A stretch of DNA of 64,000 nucleotides from the NCBI GenBank assembly GCA_018676675.1, contig JABHEG010000300.1, positions 1 to 64,000 of the forward strand, in the 5' to 3' direction. This document shows positions 16,624-26,243 of this stretch, piece after piece. The notes beneath the pieces are model-generated. The model had not been told where the DNA came from. It did no database searches and saw only the letters and a list, made by a program, of their open reading frames with translations. Both the position numbers and the translations under genes were made by a program. The stretch comes from Lentisphaerota bacterium. Its GTDB lineage: Bacteria; Verrucomicrobiota; Lentisphaeria; Oligosphaerales; JABHEG01. Position 1 is the stretch's first letter. The number at the start of each line of letters is the position of its first letter.

Positions 16624-18717
16624 ATGAGTGCGATCGATATCGGGTCTGTTGATATTTCGTTGACTGAGGTCGTTGCGGGGAGCTGGGTGTCACTCGCCTA
16701 CACGTACACGGCCGGACATCCGGTTGACGACACGGGTTGTGTCAAGATTGCCTTCCGCTTTGCAGGCGATTTCGGCGTGCCTCAGCTGGACGACCCCAGC
16801 GGGCCGAATTACTGCTCGGTCGCCACCACCGGAGACTGTCGGATCGACGTCCGCTGGGATCTGAAGGGCAACACGCGGCCCTGGGGGCGGGCGATCTACC
16901 TGAAGGTGATGAGTGGCTACCTCGACCGGGGAGACCAGATCCGCTTTGTGTTTGGGGACGCTTCCCAGGGCTCCCCCGGGTGGCGCGTGCAGTCGTTCTG
17001 TGAGGACACGTTCGAGTTCAAGACGTACGTGGATCCGTTCGCCACGTTCATGTTCAAAGAGCTTCCTGCATCTCCTGAATTGAGGACTGTGTCGGGCCCG
17101 CCCGCCAGAGCCTTGTGCATTGCCCCGTCAACGGTGCTTGTGGGGCAGTCTTTCACAGCGCATCTGAAGCTGGAGGACCGCTGGGGCAACCCGTGCGGGT
17201 CTCCGCTGGCCATCGAACAGCCCGGGTTGGCCGTTCCCGGCGTCACCACGGCCACGTTGGTTGATCCCGCGACGGGACTGTCTGCCGAGAGCAACCCCAT
17301 CGACGTGCGGACCTCGCAGCCTGAACGGGGGCGCTTCTGGGCCGATTTCCACGGCCAATCGGAAGAGACGATAGGCAGCAACACGATCGACCAGTACTTC
17401 ACCTTTGCCCGGGATCAGGCCTTCCTCGATATCGCTGGCCATCAAGGGAATGACTTCCAGGTGACCGATGCCTTCTGGCGGACGGTCAACGAGACGACCG
17501 GCGCCTTCAATGATCCAGGGCGTTTCGTGACCTTTCCCGGCTACGAATGGAGCGGCAACACGCCCCTCGGAGGAGACCGAAACGTCTACTTCGAGCGCGA
17601 AGGAGGGGCGATCTCGCATAGCTGCCGGGATCTCCTGCCCGGAGAGTCTTCCGATTCTGTCGATTCTCCCACCGCCGACCAGTTGTTCGCCAATCTGAAG
17701 AGCCAGGATGGGCCAAAAGCCTTTGCGTTTGCCCATGTCGGCGGGCGCTACGCGGACATGCGGATGCATGATCCCGAGGTGGAGGTGGCGGTCGAGATCC
17801 ATTCGGCCTGGGGCACGTTCGAGTGGTTGTTGCACGACGCACTGGAGCTTGGGTACCGCGTAGGTGTTTGTGGGAACTCTGACGGTCACAAAGGGCGGCC
17901 CGGGCGATCCTACCCCGGGGCACTGAAGTTCGGGTCTCTCGGCGGGCTGACCTGCGTGCTGGCCGAGACACTCGACCGCGAGAGTGTTGTTGCCGCTTTG
18001 AGGGCGCGCCACTGCTACGCAACAACCGGCAATCGCCTGCTTCTGGATGTCCGGCTAAACCGAGGGGCAGAGCCCCGGGCAATGATGGGGGACATCTTGA
18101 AGACAGGGCAGGATAGTGTCGAGCTCTCTGTGGACGTCACGGGGACCGGGGCAGTCGAGTGCATTGATGTGTTCAACGGCTGTGGTGTGGTCGAGACCCT
18201 TCGGCCCACTGCCGTTCCCCGGGAATCGCCTCGGATCAAGATCGTCTGGGCGGGAGCCGAAGTGCGCGGCCGGGCCCGCAAGTCAGATTGGGACGGCTCT
18301 CTCGTGGTGAACGGAAACGCCATCGCCGACGTTACCGCGATCAACTTCTGGAACCCGGATCAGCAGATCCGACGCGTGGACGGGAACCGGCTCGAATGGG
18401 AGTCCATCACCACGGGGGGGACGACCGGTTTGATTCTGACGCTGGAGGACGGAAACAGCGGCGACCTGGCACTTCGCACCACTCAACGAGATCTGGAGGT
18501 CGCGATGGCCGACGTGACCGGCACGCCGACGGTGTGGGACTGCGGGGGCTTGGAGAAGCGCATTCAGATGAACAGACTGCCGGAAGACGCGTCCCGAACA
18601 TCCCGGACCAAGATTGACGTGCCGCTTGGGTCTGGCACCAATCCGTTGTATGTCCGGGTAACGCAGGAAGACGGGCACATGGCGTGGTCCAGCCCGATCT
18701 ACGTGGAGCGCGGGTAG
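16624..18717 (+). CDS. PHP/DUF3604-like metal-dependent hydrolase, no signal peptide
   Basis: 697 aa. AGGAG lies 9 bases before the ATG. The N-terminal 230 residues form beta-sandwich-like segments (WKL/WDL repeats, Ig-like around 170-230). The middle resembles DUF3604 proteins of the PHP metallophosphoesterase/amidohydrolase fold: FWADFHGQSEE (about 237-248), LDIAGHQGND (about 268), FPGYEWSG, FAHVGGRY, EIHSAWG and GNSDGHKGRPG (about 418). These spread histidines and aspartates fit a multi-metal site. The C-terminal 150 residues are again beta-rich. No signal peptide is visible although relatives are often exported. Function not established; a phosphoesterase or a glycan-related hydrolase are candidates. 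Single gene. Confidence 0.65.
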   Translation: MSAIDIGSVDISLTEVVAGSWVSLAYTYTAGHPVDDTGCVKIAFRFAGDFGVPQLDDPSGPNYCSVATTGDCRIDVRWDLKGNTRPWGRAIYLKVMSGYLDRGDQIRFVFGDASQGSPGWRVQSFCEDTFEFKTYVDPFATFMFKELPASPELRTVSGPPARALCIAPSTVLVGQSFTAHLKLEDRWGNPCGSPLAIEQPGLAVPGVTTATLVDPATGLSAESNPIDVRTSQPERGRFWADFHGQSEETIGSNTIDQYFTFARDQAFLDIAGHQGNDFQVTDAFWRTVNETTGAFNDPGRFVTFPGYEWSGNTPLGGDRNVYFEREGGAISHSCRDLLPGESSDSVDSPTADQLFANLKSQDGPKAFAFAHVGGRYADMRMHDPEVEVAVEIHSAWGTFEWLLHDALELGYRVGVCGNSDGHKGRPGRSYPGALKFGSLGGLTCVLAETLDRESVVAALRARHCYATTGNRLLLDVRLNRGAEPRAMMGDILKTGQDSVELSVDVTGTGAVECIDVFNGCGVVETLRPTAVPRESPRIKIVWAGAEVRGRARKSDWDGSLVVNGNAIADVTAINFWNPDQQIRRVDGNRLEWESITTGGTTGLILTLEDGNSGDLALRTTQRDLEVAMADVTGTPTVWDCGGLEKRIQMNRLPEDASRTSRTKIDVPLGSGTNPLYVRVTQEDGHMAWSSPIYVERG

Positions 18718-18718
18718 A

Positions 18719-18892
18719 GCGGTCGCCGCACGGACGCGCCTCCCACTTTGTTGCGTAGGCCGCACGGCCCCCCGGGCGGCATCTTCTCTTGGCGATCGGA
18801 GGGCAGCTCTCCGTACAAGCGGAATGGTCGCCGCACGGAGGCGCCTCCCACATTGAAAGATCGGCGGATGGCACCGCCTCCCACATTGGGAA
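18719..18892. repeat. Short G+C-rich repeats, family 2 (three copies)
   Basis: Three related units of the form GGTCGCCGnnnGGnnGC followed by GCCTCCCACnTTG occur at about 18721-18750, 18826-18855 and 18858-18888. The second contains the perfect 12-bp palindrome GGAGGCGCCTCC; the third can form GGCGG/CCGCC. The same core, GGCACCGCCTCCCAC, recurs at 46133-46160 and 46228-46256. The block lies between the end of the PHP-like gene and the end of the pseudopilin gene, in a convergent gap. Confidence 0.8.
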
Positions 18893-18923
18893 AGACGCAT
18901 CTCCCCGGGCGGGGCCAGGCGCC

Positions 18924-19670
<747 letters not shown>

Positions 19671-19882
19671 CGTCATAGCTCCATTACCTACTTCCCCTTC
19701 GGTCCCTGTCGGCGCGCGTCTCCAGGCAGGTCCGTTGACTCGCCCGCCCGTCGTCGGCAGTTCCTGACTCAGTAGCGCCAGTCTACCGTTGTCCCTGCTC
19801 ACAGGCAAGACATTCCGCAGATTTGGGGGTTCCGGTCTGATTGTAGCTCCGCGCTCCGGGCGGAGTTCCGCTTCGATGAAGC

Positions 19883-19901
19883 CGCCGCTCAGAGTGCGGC
19901 G
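19883..19901. repeat. Small hairpin after the Gfo/Idh gene
   Basis: CGCCGC (19883-19888) and GCGGCG (19896-19901) are separated by TCAGAGT. It lies a few bases downstream of the end of the minus-strand oxidoreductase gene at 19906, in the position of a terminator. A T-run is absent, and related G+C-rich elements fill other gaps, so it could equally be a dispersed element. Confidence 0.45.
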
Positions 19902-19905
19902 CTAC

Positions 19906-21033
19906 TCAGCCCCAGACCTTCTCGGGAGTGTACGGATCGATGGCCGTGCTGACCGACTTCTCCCTGATTTCGTCGGCGGAAAGCTCACGCCCCAGTTTGG
20001 CTGACATGAAGATCCCCTCGCTGATCAGAGCCGTATTCAGTGCGTACTCCGCACACGGGAGCAAAGGGACCTTCCCGAGGAGAGCGCCAATCCAGTGCTT
20101 CTGGGACGAATCGTACCATGCGGTTTCCGGGAAGCAGGAGTGCCAGCGTGTGTTGGAGCCTTTCAGGTCAAAGGTGGAACTCATCGGCATGTCTGAGAGG
20201 CTCGAGAAGTAGGTCAGGGGGTTGAGCTTGATGCCGCCTTTGCTGCCACAGACCTTGCTGGCTTCCGATCCGTCGTGGTGGACGGCCCATGTTTCCTCGA
20301 TATCGAAGGAGATCCCACCGGCCAGGCGAGCCCAGCCCAATCCCATTTCCTCGACGCTGAAGTTGCTGAACTCCCGCCGGTCCTCGTACATGTCGAGCTC
20401 CTGGTGGGTAGTCCCGGTGACAGTGAGTACTTCGGGGTTGTCGAGAAGGAACATGATGTTGGCAATGTGGTAGATCCCCATGTCGAAGAGAGCACCACCC
20501 GCACAGATCGTCTTGTCCACGAAATTGGCTGTTCCATAGCCGTCGACGAAGGGGCGCCCTCGGCGACGGTAGCCGAACGAACGAGCGTAGTAGAGCTTGC
20601 CCAGATTGCCGTCATCGATCAAACGCTTGGCCGCGAGGCTCTCCTGCGAGAACACCGTGTTCATCTGGATGTTGAGCTTCCTGCCACTGGCCTCGGCCGC
20701 CGCGGCCATATCAGCGGCGTCCCGATACGTACCGGCCATGGGCTTCTCGCAGTAGACGTTCTTGCCGGCTTCCAGCGCCGCAATGGTGATCGGAGCGTGT
20801 TTGTTGTTGTGGACGCAGACGTCGACCGAGTCGATGTCGTCTCGAGCCAGGAGGTCTTTGAAGTCGTCATGGGCGTTCGGGATCCCGTAGGTGGCCTGAG
20901 CCTTGGCCATCTTCTCCGGGAACAGATCCGATACGGCCACGATCTCCGCCTCTGGGATGTCCTGATAGCGTTTCATGTGACTGTTCGCTATCTGGCCTGC
21001 ACCGATCATTCCGACGCGAATCTTCTCGCTCAT
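19906..21033 (-). CDS. Gfo/Idh/MocA-family NAD(P)-dependent oxidoreductase
   Basis: 375 aa, standard length. The N-terminal Rossmann fold (VGMIGAGQIANSHM, residues 7-20) is followed by the family signature CEKPMA near 97-102 with its conserved lysine. The C-terminal alpha/beta domain carries DMGIYHIANIMFLL, a typical G-x(2-3)-D-x(2)-H active-site region. No signal peptide. The family oxidises or reduces sugars, inositols or related compounds; the exact substrate cannot be told. The start at 21033 has AGGAAGG 6-8 bases upstream. It lies 99 bases downstream of the LamG/barrel gene on the same strand and might belong to that operon, supplying intracellular sugar processing. Confidence 0.92.
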   Translation of the reverse strand: MSEKIRVGMIGAGQIANSHMKRYQDIPEAEIVAVSDLFPEKMAKAQATYGIPNAHDDFKDLLARDDIDSVDVCVHNNKHAPITIAALEAGKNVYCEKPMAGTYRDAADMAAAAEASGRKLNIQMNTVFSQESLAAKRLIDDGNLGKLYYARSFGYRRRGRPFVDGYGTANFVDKTICAGGALFDMGIYHIANIMFLLDNPEVLTVTGTTHQELDMYEDRREFSNFSVEEMGLGWARLAGGISFDIEETWAVHHDGSEASKVCGSKGGIKLNPLTYFSSLSDMPMSSTFDLKGSNTRWHSCFPETAWYDSSQKHWIGALLGKVPLLPCAEYALNTALISEGIFMSAKLGRELSADEIREKSVSTAIDPYTPEKVWG

Positions 21034-21132
21034 GGCTTGGTCCTTCCTCTGCACACGCAAACGTGGTGTCTGTGCTGTGTCATTCGGCCGGTTACGGAGA
21101 ACCGGCACCTCCATTGAAGTCGTCTTCTGGCC

Positions 21133-23076
21133 CTACGGCTCAGCCGAAGTCTGGCCAGCCTGCAGATGCGTCTCTACTGTGTCGACAATGGCTTCCTCCC
21201 AGCAGTCCGTGTAGATGAGGTTCGCCATTTCGTGAAACGTGCTCCCGGCGCTCAGCGGGTTCTCGAGCATTCCCTTGAGTCGCGTACGCATGCGAGGCAT
21301 GCACTCGTCGTAGCTCGTGCCGTGGATGGATGCCCACGTGCTGACGGTGATCTTACCATCACCGAGCGTACGCCACTTTGCCAGGTCGGCGTTCGTCCTG
21401 CCCATGAAACAGAGCTCGTGAACGAGACCCTCCCGCAGAATTCCGTCGGCATCGACCACCATACGATCGGCCCGGATCGGGTCTGAGATCGATTCGGAGG
21501 TGACCATGATCAATCTGGCCCCGGCACGGTCGCATTCCGCCTTGGCGTCTCTCAGGAACTGGTTGAAGAACTCCGCCTTGAGGGCCACGAAACGGAGCTC
21601 TTCGAGACTGTCACGCTTGGCCTCTCGAGGGTCGCTGCCGTACCTGCGGGTGTATTCATCGATGACGGGTGCGTTGTAGCCGAAATCCCGCGAACCGATC
21701 TCGTCACTGGGCTTGTTTCGTCCTGGCCAGGGGGAGTGGCTGCGGGGAGAGAGGATGATGCCGGCAATATCGTGAGCAAGCAGCTCTCGGATCTGCGCAA
21801 GGCGGTATTCCCGGACGGCGGGATAGGCGTAGCAGGGCACTCCGGGTATGTGCCGTTTGCCGTCCCGGCTTACCCAAGTGAACTCAGGATGCTTCTGGAA
21901 GAACTCGTCCGGGGTCGCGTAGAACATGCTGTCCCAGGACGTCACCCAGGCGTAGATCTGCAACCCGTGCTTACGCCCGTATTTGGCGGACTCAGCAAGC
22001 GGGTCGATGCGTTCCATTACATCGGCCATTCGCGTATGCGCAGAGGGGATGTTTGCACAGCAGGTGTCAAGCCCTCGGCGTCCGCGGTACTTCTCAAAGG
22101 CACGGTGATCGGCGGGGGTCATGACCGTGGTGTGGTTGGCGACGGCCCCGCACACTGAGATGCGGTAGTATAGGCGATCGAAGCCGTAGTGGGCGGTCAT
22201 GGCCATGAGGCGTTCCATTTCCCGCTCACAGTCACGCATATCCCACGCGTCGAGGCCGATGCAGAGATCAAAGAAGTCCAGGTTCATCGCCAACGCCTTG
22301 CCGGTGAGTGTCCCGACACTGCTTCCCAGGAGGCGTGGAGCGGGGGCAATGGGTGGATACAACGTGTCGCCAAGCGGCGTGAGTGGTGCATCACTCAGGC
22401 GCGAGACGGGTTCGATGACGAGTTCGTCAATGGCCCCCCGCATCCATGAGTGTCCCATCTCGGAGCCCACCCACAGCTTTGTCCCAAGTTCGTCCGGCAG
22501 TTCCGTCCCCTCCGCCTCGGCGACCTTTCTGCCATCGACGAGCAGTTGGGCTCTTCCCGCTTTGCGGTCTGCGGTCGCCGTGATCGTGTGCCAACTCCCG
22601 GCGGCCCAGTCAAGAGGGCCTGCAGTCATGCTGAACCAGTCTCCCCCGAAGTCATCGCCTTTGGCGCGTCCCGTGCCGTTGCTCAGCGCGAACATGAGGC
22701 AATCCGTCCCGGCCCGTTTGACGATTGCGAGGCGATTCTTCAGGTCCTCCGTTTCGTGGTAGACGTAGGTCAAGCGTCGGTAGAACAAGTCCTTGATCGG
22801 GACATCGTGTCGCACTCGAAGCGTGATTGTGAAGGCATCCAGATTGAGGACCGATGCGGGGTACGCCAACACAGCGGGCCGCTCGATCGCCGCTGCCTTC
22901 CCCTCAGCTCCCGTGACGAATCGCAGCCCCTCCGCCTGAGTTGGCTTGATCCCATTCGACGCCACAGGTGACCCATCAAACACGACCCGCATTCCAGGCG
23001 GCGCGTTGGCCGCCGTACCCATCAGGGCTGCGAACATCGACGTTCCCAAGAGCGCTGTTGATGTGAACACTCGCAT
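21133..23076 (-). CDS. Exported LamG-like plus barrel-type putative glycoside hydrolase
   Basis: 647 aa, with a signal peptide (residues 1-24, ANA before APPG) and AAGGAG 7 bases before the ATG. Residues about 60-240 form a concanavalin/LamG-like jelly roll (AGSWHTITATAD, LLVDGRKVAEAEG, MRGAIDELVIEP). Residues about 285-640 look like a TIM-barrel hydrolase of the GHL10/DUF4015-like kind: YGFDRLYYRISV, YGRKHGLQIYAWVTSWDS, AVREYRLAQIRELL, IAGIILSPRSHSPW and LIMVTSES. Catalytic residues cannot be assigned with certainty. The start is only 4 bases after the stop of the upstream gene, so it is translated from the same message as the two preceding genes. Probable role: binding and hydrolysis of an extracellular glycan. 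Confidence 0.72.
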   Translation of the reverse strand: MRVFTSTALLGTSMFAALMGTAANAPPGMRVVFDGSPVASNGIKPTQAEGLRFVTGAEGKAAAIERPAVLAYPASVLNLDAFTITLRVRHDVPIKDLFYRRLTYVYHETEDLKNRLAIVKRAGTDCLMFALSNGTGRAKGDDFGGDWFSMTAGPLDWAAGSWHTITATADRKAGRAQLLVDGRKVAEAEGTELPDELGTKLWVGSEMGHSWMRGAIDELVIEPVSRLSDAPLTPLGDTLYPPIAPAPRLLGSSVGTLTGKALAMNLDFFDLCIGLDAWDMRDCEREMERLMAMTAHYGFDRLYYRISVCGAVANHTTVMTPADHRAFEKYRGRRGLDTCCANIPSAHTRMADVMERIDPLAESAKYGRKHGLQIYAWVTSWDSMFYATPDEFFQKHPEFTWVSRDGKRHIPGVPCYAYPAVREYRLAQIRELLAHDIAGIILSPRSHSPWPGRNKPSDEIGSRDFGYNAPVIDEYTRRYGSDPREAKRDSLEELRFVALKAEFFNQFLRDAKAECDRAGARLIMVTSESISDPIRADRMVVDADGILREGLVHELCFMGRTNADLAKWRTLGDGKITVSTWASIHGTSYDECMPRMRTRLKGMLENPLSAGSTFHEMANLIYTDCWEEAIVDTVETHLQAGQTSAEP

Positions 23077-23080
23077 CGCG

Positions 23081-24319
23081 TCACTCCTTTCCAGGACGGA
23101 CGAACACCTTCAGAACCCAGCTGTGCCCGGTGTAGTCGTACAGGCGGCTCCAGGCATGGGTTGCCTCGGTGGCGCCCTTGCCGACCATACGCCAAACATA
23201 TCCTTTGGCGGTGGGAAGATGGACCCAGTAAGCCCGGCCGGGTTCGAGCATGGGGCCATCCTCGAATCCGACTGTTCCCCAGCGATAAGCAGGCTCTTGT
23301 CCGAAAGCGGCAGCCGGGACAGTTCCCCTGGCGAGGACTGCGGTCCCCGGCTTGTCTCCTTCATCATCGCGCAATTCGACCACGAGCGGCGACGGAAACC
23401 CGTCACGCGTTCCTCGCAGGGCGCAGTAGATCTGAACGGCCTCGCAGCGACCGCCCACTTTGGCCACAAATGTCTGGCCCACGCCGTGGACGGTCGCCTG
23501 GTTGTTGCCAACGCCGGATTCCACAGCGAGGACGGTCGTCAGGGCCCCCGTCGTGATCGCCTCCGCTATGCGGCGCTGCACCCGGCGTTCCGCCTCAGCA
23601 GCCGTGAGCGCGGCAGAGATTACCCGCGCCGCTTTTCCTTTGGGATCCTGCCATACCCAGAGGGCCTCCGCTGTTGTGTTCTTCGTTGCGGCCGCGAGGT
23701 CCGCACAGAGCACCCTCGTGCCGGCCCCCACCGCGAACACCCCCGCCAGCAGGGGTTCGTCACGAAGCAGACGCAAACGATGGAAGTTGTAGGACGGTTG
23801 CCCCGAGAGCAGAACAGCGTCGACGGTTCCGTCTCTCACCAGCCCGGGCACATCAACACACTGCCCGCGAGACGTTTCCGGGCGGGTGTTTGCCGCGGGT
23901 GCGCAGATTGCCAACTTCCGGTGGGCAGGGAGCGTTCGACGCACGCTCCGGACGCGATCGGCCAACGCCTCCCCCTGCCGCTTACGCTTGAGCAAAGGAG
24001 CAAGCTCACTGTGGGATAGTACGTCGCCTTCCGGTCCAGGGAAGATCAGGGCCAGGCCATGGGCGGACAGTCTTTCACACTGCGCAACGGCGGACGCGAT
24101 CGGCCCGGGGAAGCTGGCCCCAACCCAAACCGGCGGGCTGCCGGCCGGGAGTGGCCCGTCCGGCATGGCCCTGTCCGAGGCCAGCACCCCAGCCACGGTC
24201 AGGCTACCAGGATTCGTTCCGGCGGGCAGAATCAACTGCAGACGCAGGTCGACTTGCGCGTTCACGGGAAGACAACAGAGCCCCAACAGGGCGATGCACG
24301 TTCCGAGTCCCGTTCGCAT
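23081..24319 (-). CDS. Exported protein of unknown function
   Basis: 412 aa. The start at 24319 is set by GAGGAG 7 bases upstream and by a good signal peptide (residues 1-21, PVNA before QVDLRL). The first 270 residues have an alternating alpha/beta look (HGLALIFPGPEGD, HRKLAICAPAANT, VDAVLLSGQPSYN, GVFAVGAGTRVL) suggesting a barrel or Rossmann-like fold without a recognisable active site. The last 130 residues resemble a secreted beta-sandwich anchor or sugar-binding domain (GQTFVAKVGGRCEAV, EPGRAYWVHLP). Four bases separate it from each neighbour, so it is the middle gene of a tight operon. I do not recognise the family. Confidence 0.6.
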   Translation of the reverse strand: MRTGLGTCIALLGLCCLPVNAQVDLRLQLILPAGTNPGSLTVAGVLASDRAMPDGPLPAGSPPVWVGASFPGPIASAVAQCERLSAHGLALIFPGPEGDVLSHSELAPLLKRKRQGEALADRVRSVRRTLPAHRKLAICAPAANTRPETSRGQCVDVPGLVRDGTVDAVLLSGQPSYNFHRLRLLRDEPLLAGVFAVGAGTRVLCADLAAATKNTTAEALWVWQDPKGKAARVISAALTAAEAERRVQRRIAEAITTGALTTVLAVESGVGNNQATVHGVGQTFVAKVGGRCEAVQIYCALRGTRDGFPSPLVVELRDDEGDKPGTAVLARGTVPAAAFGQEPAYRWGTVGFEDGPMLEPGRAYWVHLPTAKGYVWRMVGKGATEATHAWSRLYDYTGHSWVLKVFVRPGKE

Positions 24320-24323
24320 TGCG

Positions 24324-25727
24324 TCACTCCTCTCGGTGTGTGGGCTGGTAGGTGGTCCATCTGCGGGTGCCCGTCCACAGGGCACGTTCCCACGGTGACT
24401 GAATCGTGAATCCACCATCTGTCGGGCGGTAGATGAGGTCTTGGCCACTGAAGCGGTCTCGTGGTGGAGAAGACTGTGTCTCGAGTTCCAGTTCTCGCAA
24501 GTCGGTCGGGAAACGTCTCTCCCTCTTGCGGAAGGTGAGGCAACCGATCGCAACCCGCAGTTCGTCGAGAGCCGTCCGCGTGCCGAGGACATTCCGGTAG
24601 TAGCTCACGATATTCCGGTTCAGCCGGAAGTCACCATTCGGGTCGGCCTCAACGGCTGCATTGTTGAGGTGAGTTCGCGTGCCTTCACTGAAGGCCTCGG
24701 CTGGTGACATCGCCGGGAGCTCACCGGCGAGGTCAAAGAAGCGGTCGATCCGGCCCCGCGCTCCAGACGTACGGAAAGGTCCACTGACGCCACGCCAGCT
24801 GACCAAACCGGGCCTGGCTTGTCCGCATCCCAACTCCGCATCGAGCAGAGCGTGACGCGTCTCGCGTCTCTCCGCGGCCAGAAGCGGTGCGTAGGATGGC
24901 AGGCGTGGCAGGAGGTCCACTAAGCGGCGCTGGAGTTCGTTCAGGTGTTTCACCTCGAAGGAGCGAGATTGCAGTACGGATCGGAGGAAACCCAGGCCTC
25001 GGCCCCAGAGGATCAGGCCGGCACATGTCTCGTAGGCGCGATCCGGCTCTTCACCGTTCCCACTCAGATGCGCGGCCAGCAACAGACAGGACTCCGCCAG
25101 ATCGATTGCCTGATCGACCTCGCCACCTGTCAAGCTTCGGGCCGCTTCGAGCAGCGCCACGTCCCCGAGCAGCAAGTAGCCGCCGATCGGGAACTCCAGT
25201 CCCCCGTAGAATCCAGGCCAAGGACCACCCGCCCTTGGGGCATTGACCGAGAACTGGAAACCCGGCTTGCGGACGGCCTTCTGAAAGAGCGCCAACGGTT
25301 CGGTGTTTGATGTCAACCAGTGGTCAAGCTCACCATTTTCGCTTTCCCAGACCCCGGACTGTCGGGCCTTCTTGCAGGCATCGGCAAAGGAGCCTTCATG
25401 AGGGTAAGTCAAGGAGCCTTCCGGTCCCTCGCCCCCGAGCGCGCAAGGGATTACCGTCATCGCGTTGTGGGCCGCGATGACACCCCAGATCGCGTTGCCT
25501 TCTTTCGGGAGCGATTTCCACTCGTAGCCGAGGACCTGAAGGGATTCGTCAGAGACGATATGAGCGGTCACTTCCAGGAACCTGAACGTCCCTGTGGCGT
25601 GGAATGTCGGCGGGGAGGAAGACCGAACAAGAAAGAACACCAGGAGGCCCGCCGCAGCCGCCACTGCGACAGCCACACCGATGCCCCCGATGCTTGTCAA
25701 CAGGCGTCGATGGCGTGTCTGAACCAT
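24324..25727 (-). CDS. Single-pass membrane protein of unknown function
   Basis: 467 aa. After a basic start (MVQTRHRRLL) there is one clear membrane helix (about 12-34, ending LLVFFLVRSS); the rest should lie outside the cytoplasm. The ectodomain is mainly helical with leucine-rich stretches (DLAESCLLLAAHLSG, LNELQRRLVDLLPRL). It ends with a motif seen in many planctomycete/PVC hypothetical proteins: RDRFSGQDLIYRPTDGGFTI, the D-F-G-L-Y type tail following a list-like helical domain. The ATG at 25727 was preferred to a GTG at 25778 because GAGGAC lies 8 bases upstream. First gene of the operon with the two genes above. Role unknown; a local scaffold or sensor at the membrane is conceivable. 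Confidence 0.55.
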   Translation of the reverse strand: MVQTRHRRLLTSIGGIGVAVAVAAAAGLLVFFLVRSSSPPTFHATGTFRFLEVTAHIVSDESLQVLGYEWKSLPKEGNAIWGVIAAHNAMTVIPCALGGEGPEGSLTYPHEGSFADACKKARQSGVWESENGELDHWLTSNTEPLALFQKAVRKPGFQFSVNAPRAGGPWPGFYGGLEFPIGGYLLLGDVALLEAARSLTGGEVDQAIDLAESCLLLAAHLSGNGEEPDRAYETCAGLILWGRGLGFLRSVLQSRSFEVKHLNELQRRLVDLLPRLPSYAPLLAAERRETRHALLDAELGCGQARPGLVSWRGVSGPFRTSGARGRIDRFFDLAGELPAMSPAEAFSEGTRTHLNNAAVEADPNGDFRLNRNIVSYYRNVLGTRTALDELRVAIGCLTFRKRERRFPTDLRELELETQSSPPRDRFSGQDLIYRPTDGGFTIQSPWERALWTGTRRWTTYQPTHREE

Positions 25728-25947
25728 CCTCGTCGTCCTCGCAACGCGTGACTGTTCCCTGGGAGGCGTGTTGCACACGGAACCGCCCGACAGAACAGGC
25801 CCCCCCCGGTGTCCACTGAATCTCCCCGCAGACTCTACCGTGTGCCGGCGGCTGGGGCAACCATGTGCAGCGTATGGATGATTCCACGCAACTGAGGGGG
25901 CACAGCCCTGCGTAACGCCTCAGTAACGTGAGGGAAGACTCCAAGAT

Positions 25948-26022
25948 GGCTCGACGGAGTCTCTCCCTCCAGGGACTCCCTGGGCCATCTGTGCTCAATG
26001 GAGGGAGAGACTCCGTCGAGCC
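25948..26022. repeat. 24-bp perfect inverted repeat
   Basis: The left arm 25948-25971 and right arm 25999-26022 are exact reverse complements, with a 27-base spacer. The spacer overlaps a smaller palindrome, CCAGGGACTCCCTGG at 25969-25983, that would compete with the long stem. GATGGC just before and inside the left arm can also pair with GCCATC in the spacer. The word GACTCC or its complement recurs several times within 100 bases. It could be an operator, an attenuator-like structure or a mobile palindromic element. Confidence 0.85.
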
Positions 26023-26230
26023 GCTTCACGAAACTGACTCCTTGAGGCCCTGCAACCTGTGCACTTGACATGCGTCTCACGTTCCGCCATGTTGAGGTGT
26101 ACTGTTCGTGTCGGCGGCAGGGATCAACGGGCTGGGACTCGCTTCCCAGCTCAACGCCGTGGCGCGAACGGGGGAATCATCCAGACGGGAACATGGCGGG
26201 GCCGGGAACCTAATCCGGTCCCGCGCCGTG

Positions 26231-26235
26231 GGAGG
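26231..26235 (+). promoter_or_regulatory. Ribosome binding site for a TTG start
   Basis: GGAGG stands 8 bases before TTG at 26244. No ATG or GTG in this frame with a comparable site precedes the signal peptide, so this site decides the start of the 952-aa surface protein. Confidence 0.65.
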
Positions 26236-26243
26236 ACGGCGTC

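Larger units (their letters stand above)
25728..26243. other. Divergent intergenic region with a long inverted repeat
   Basis: 516 bases between two divergent operons, so promoters for both are expected. It contains the 24-bp perfect inverted repeat at 25948-26022 and a weaker CTGGGA/TCCCAG stem near 26130-26150. No gene is supportable and I see no confident promoter hexamers. Confidence 0.5.
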
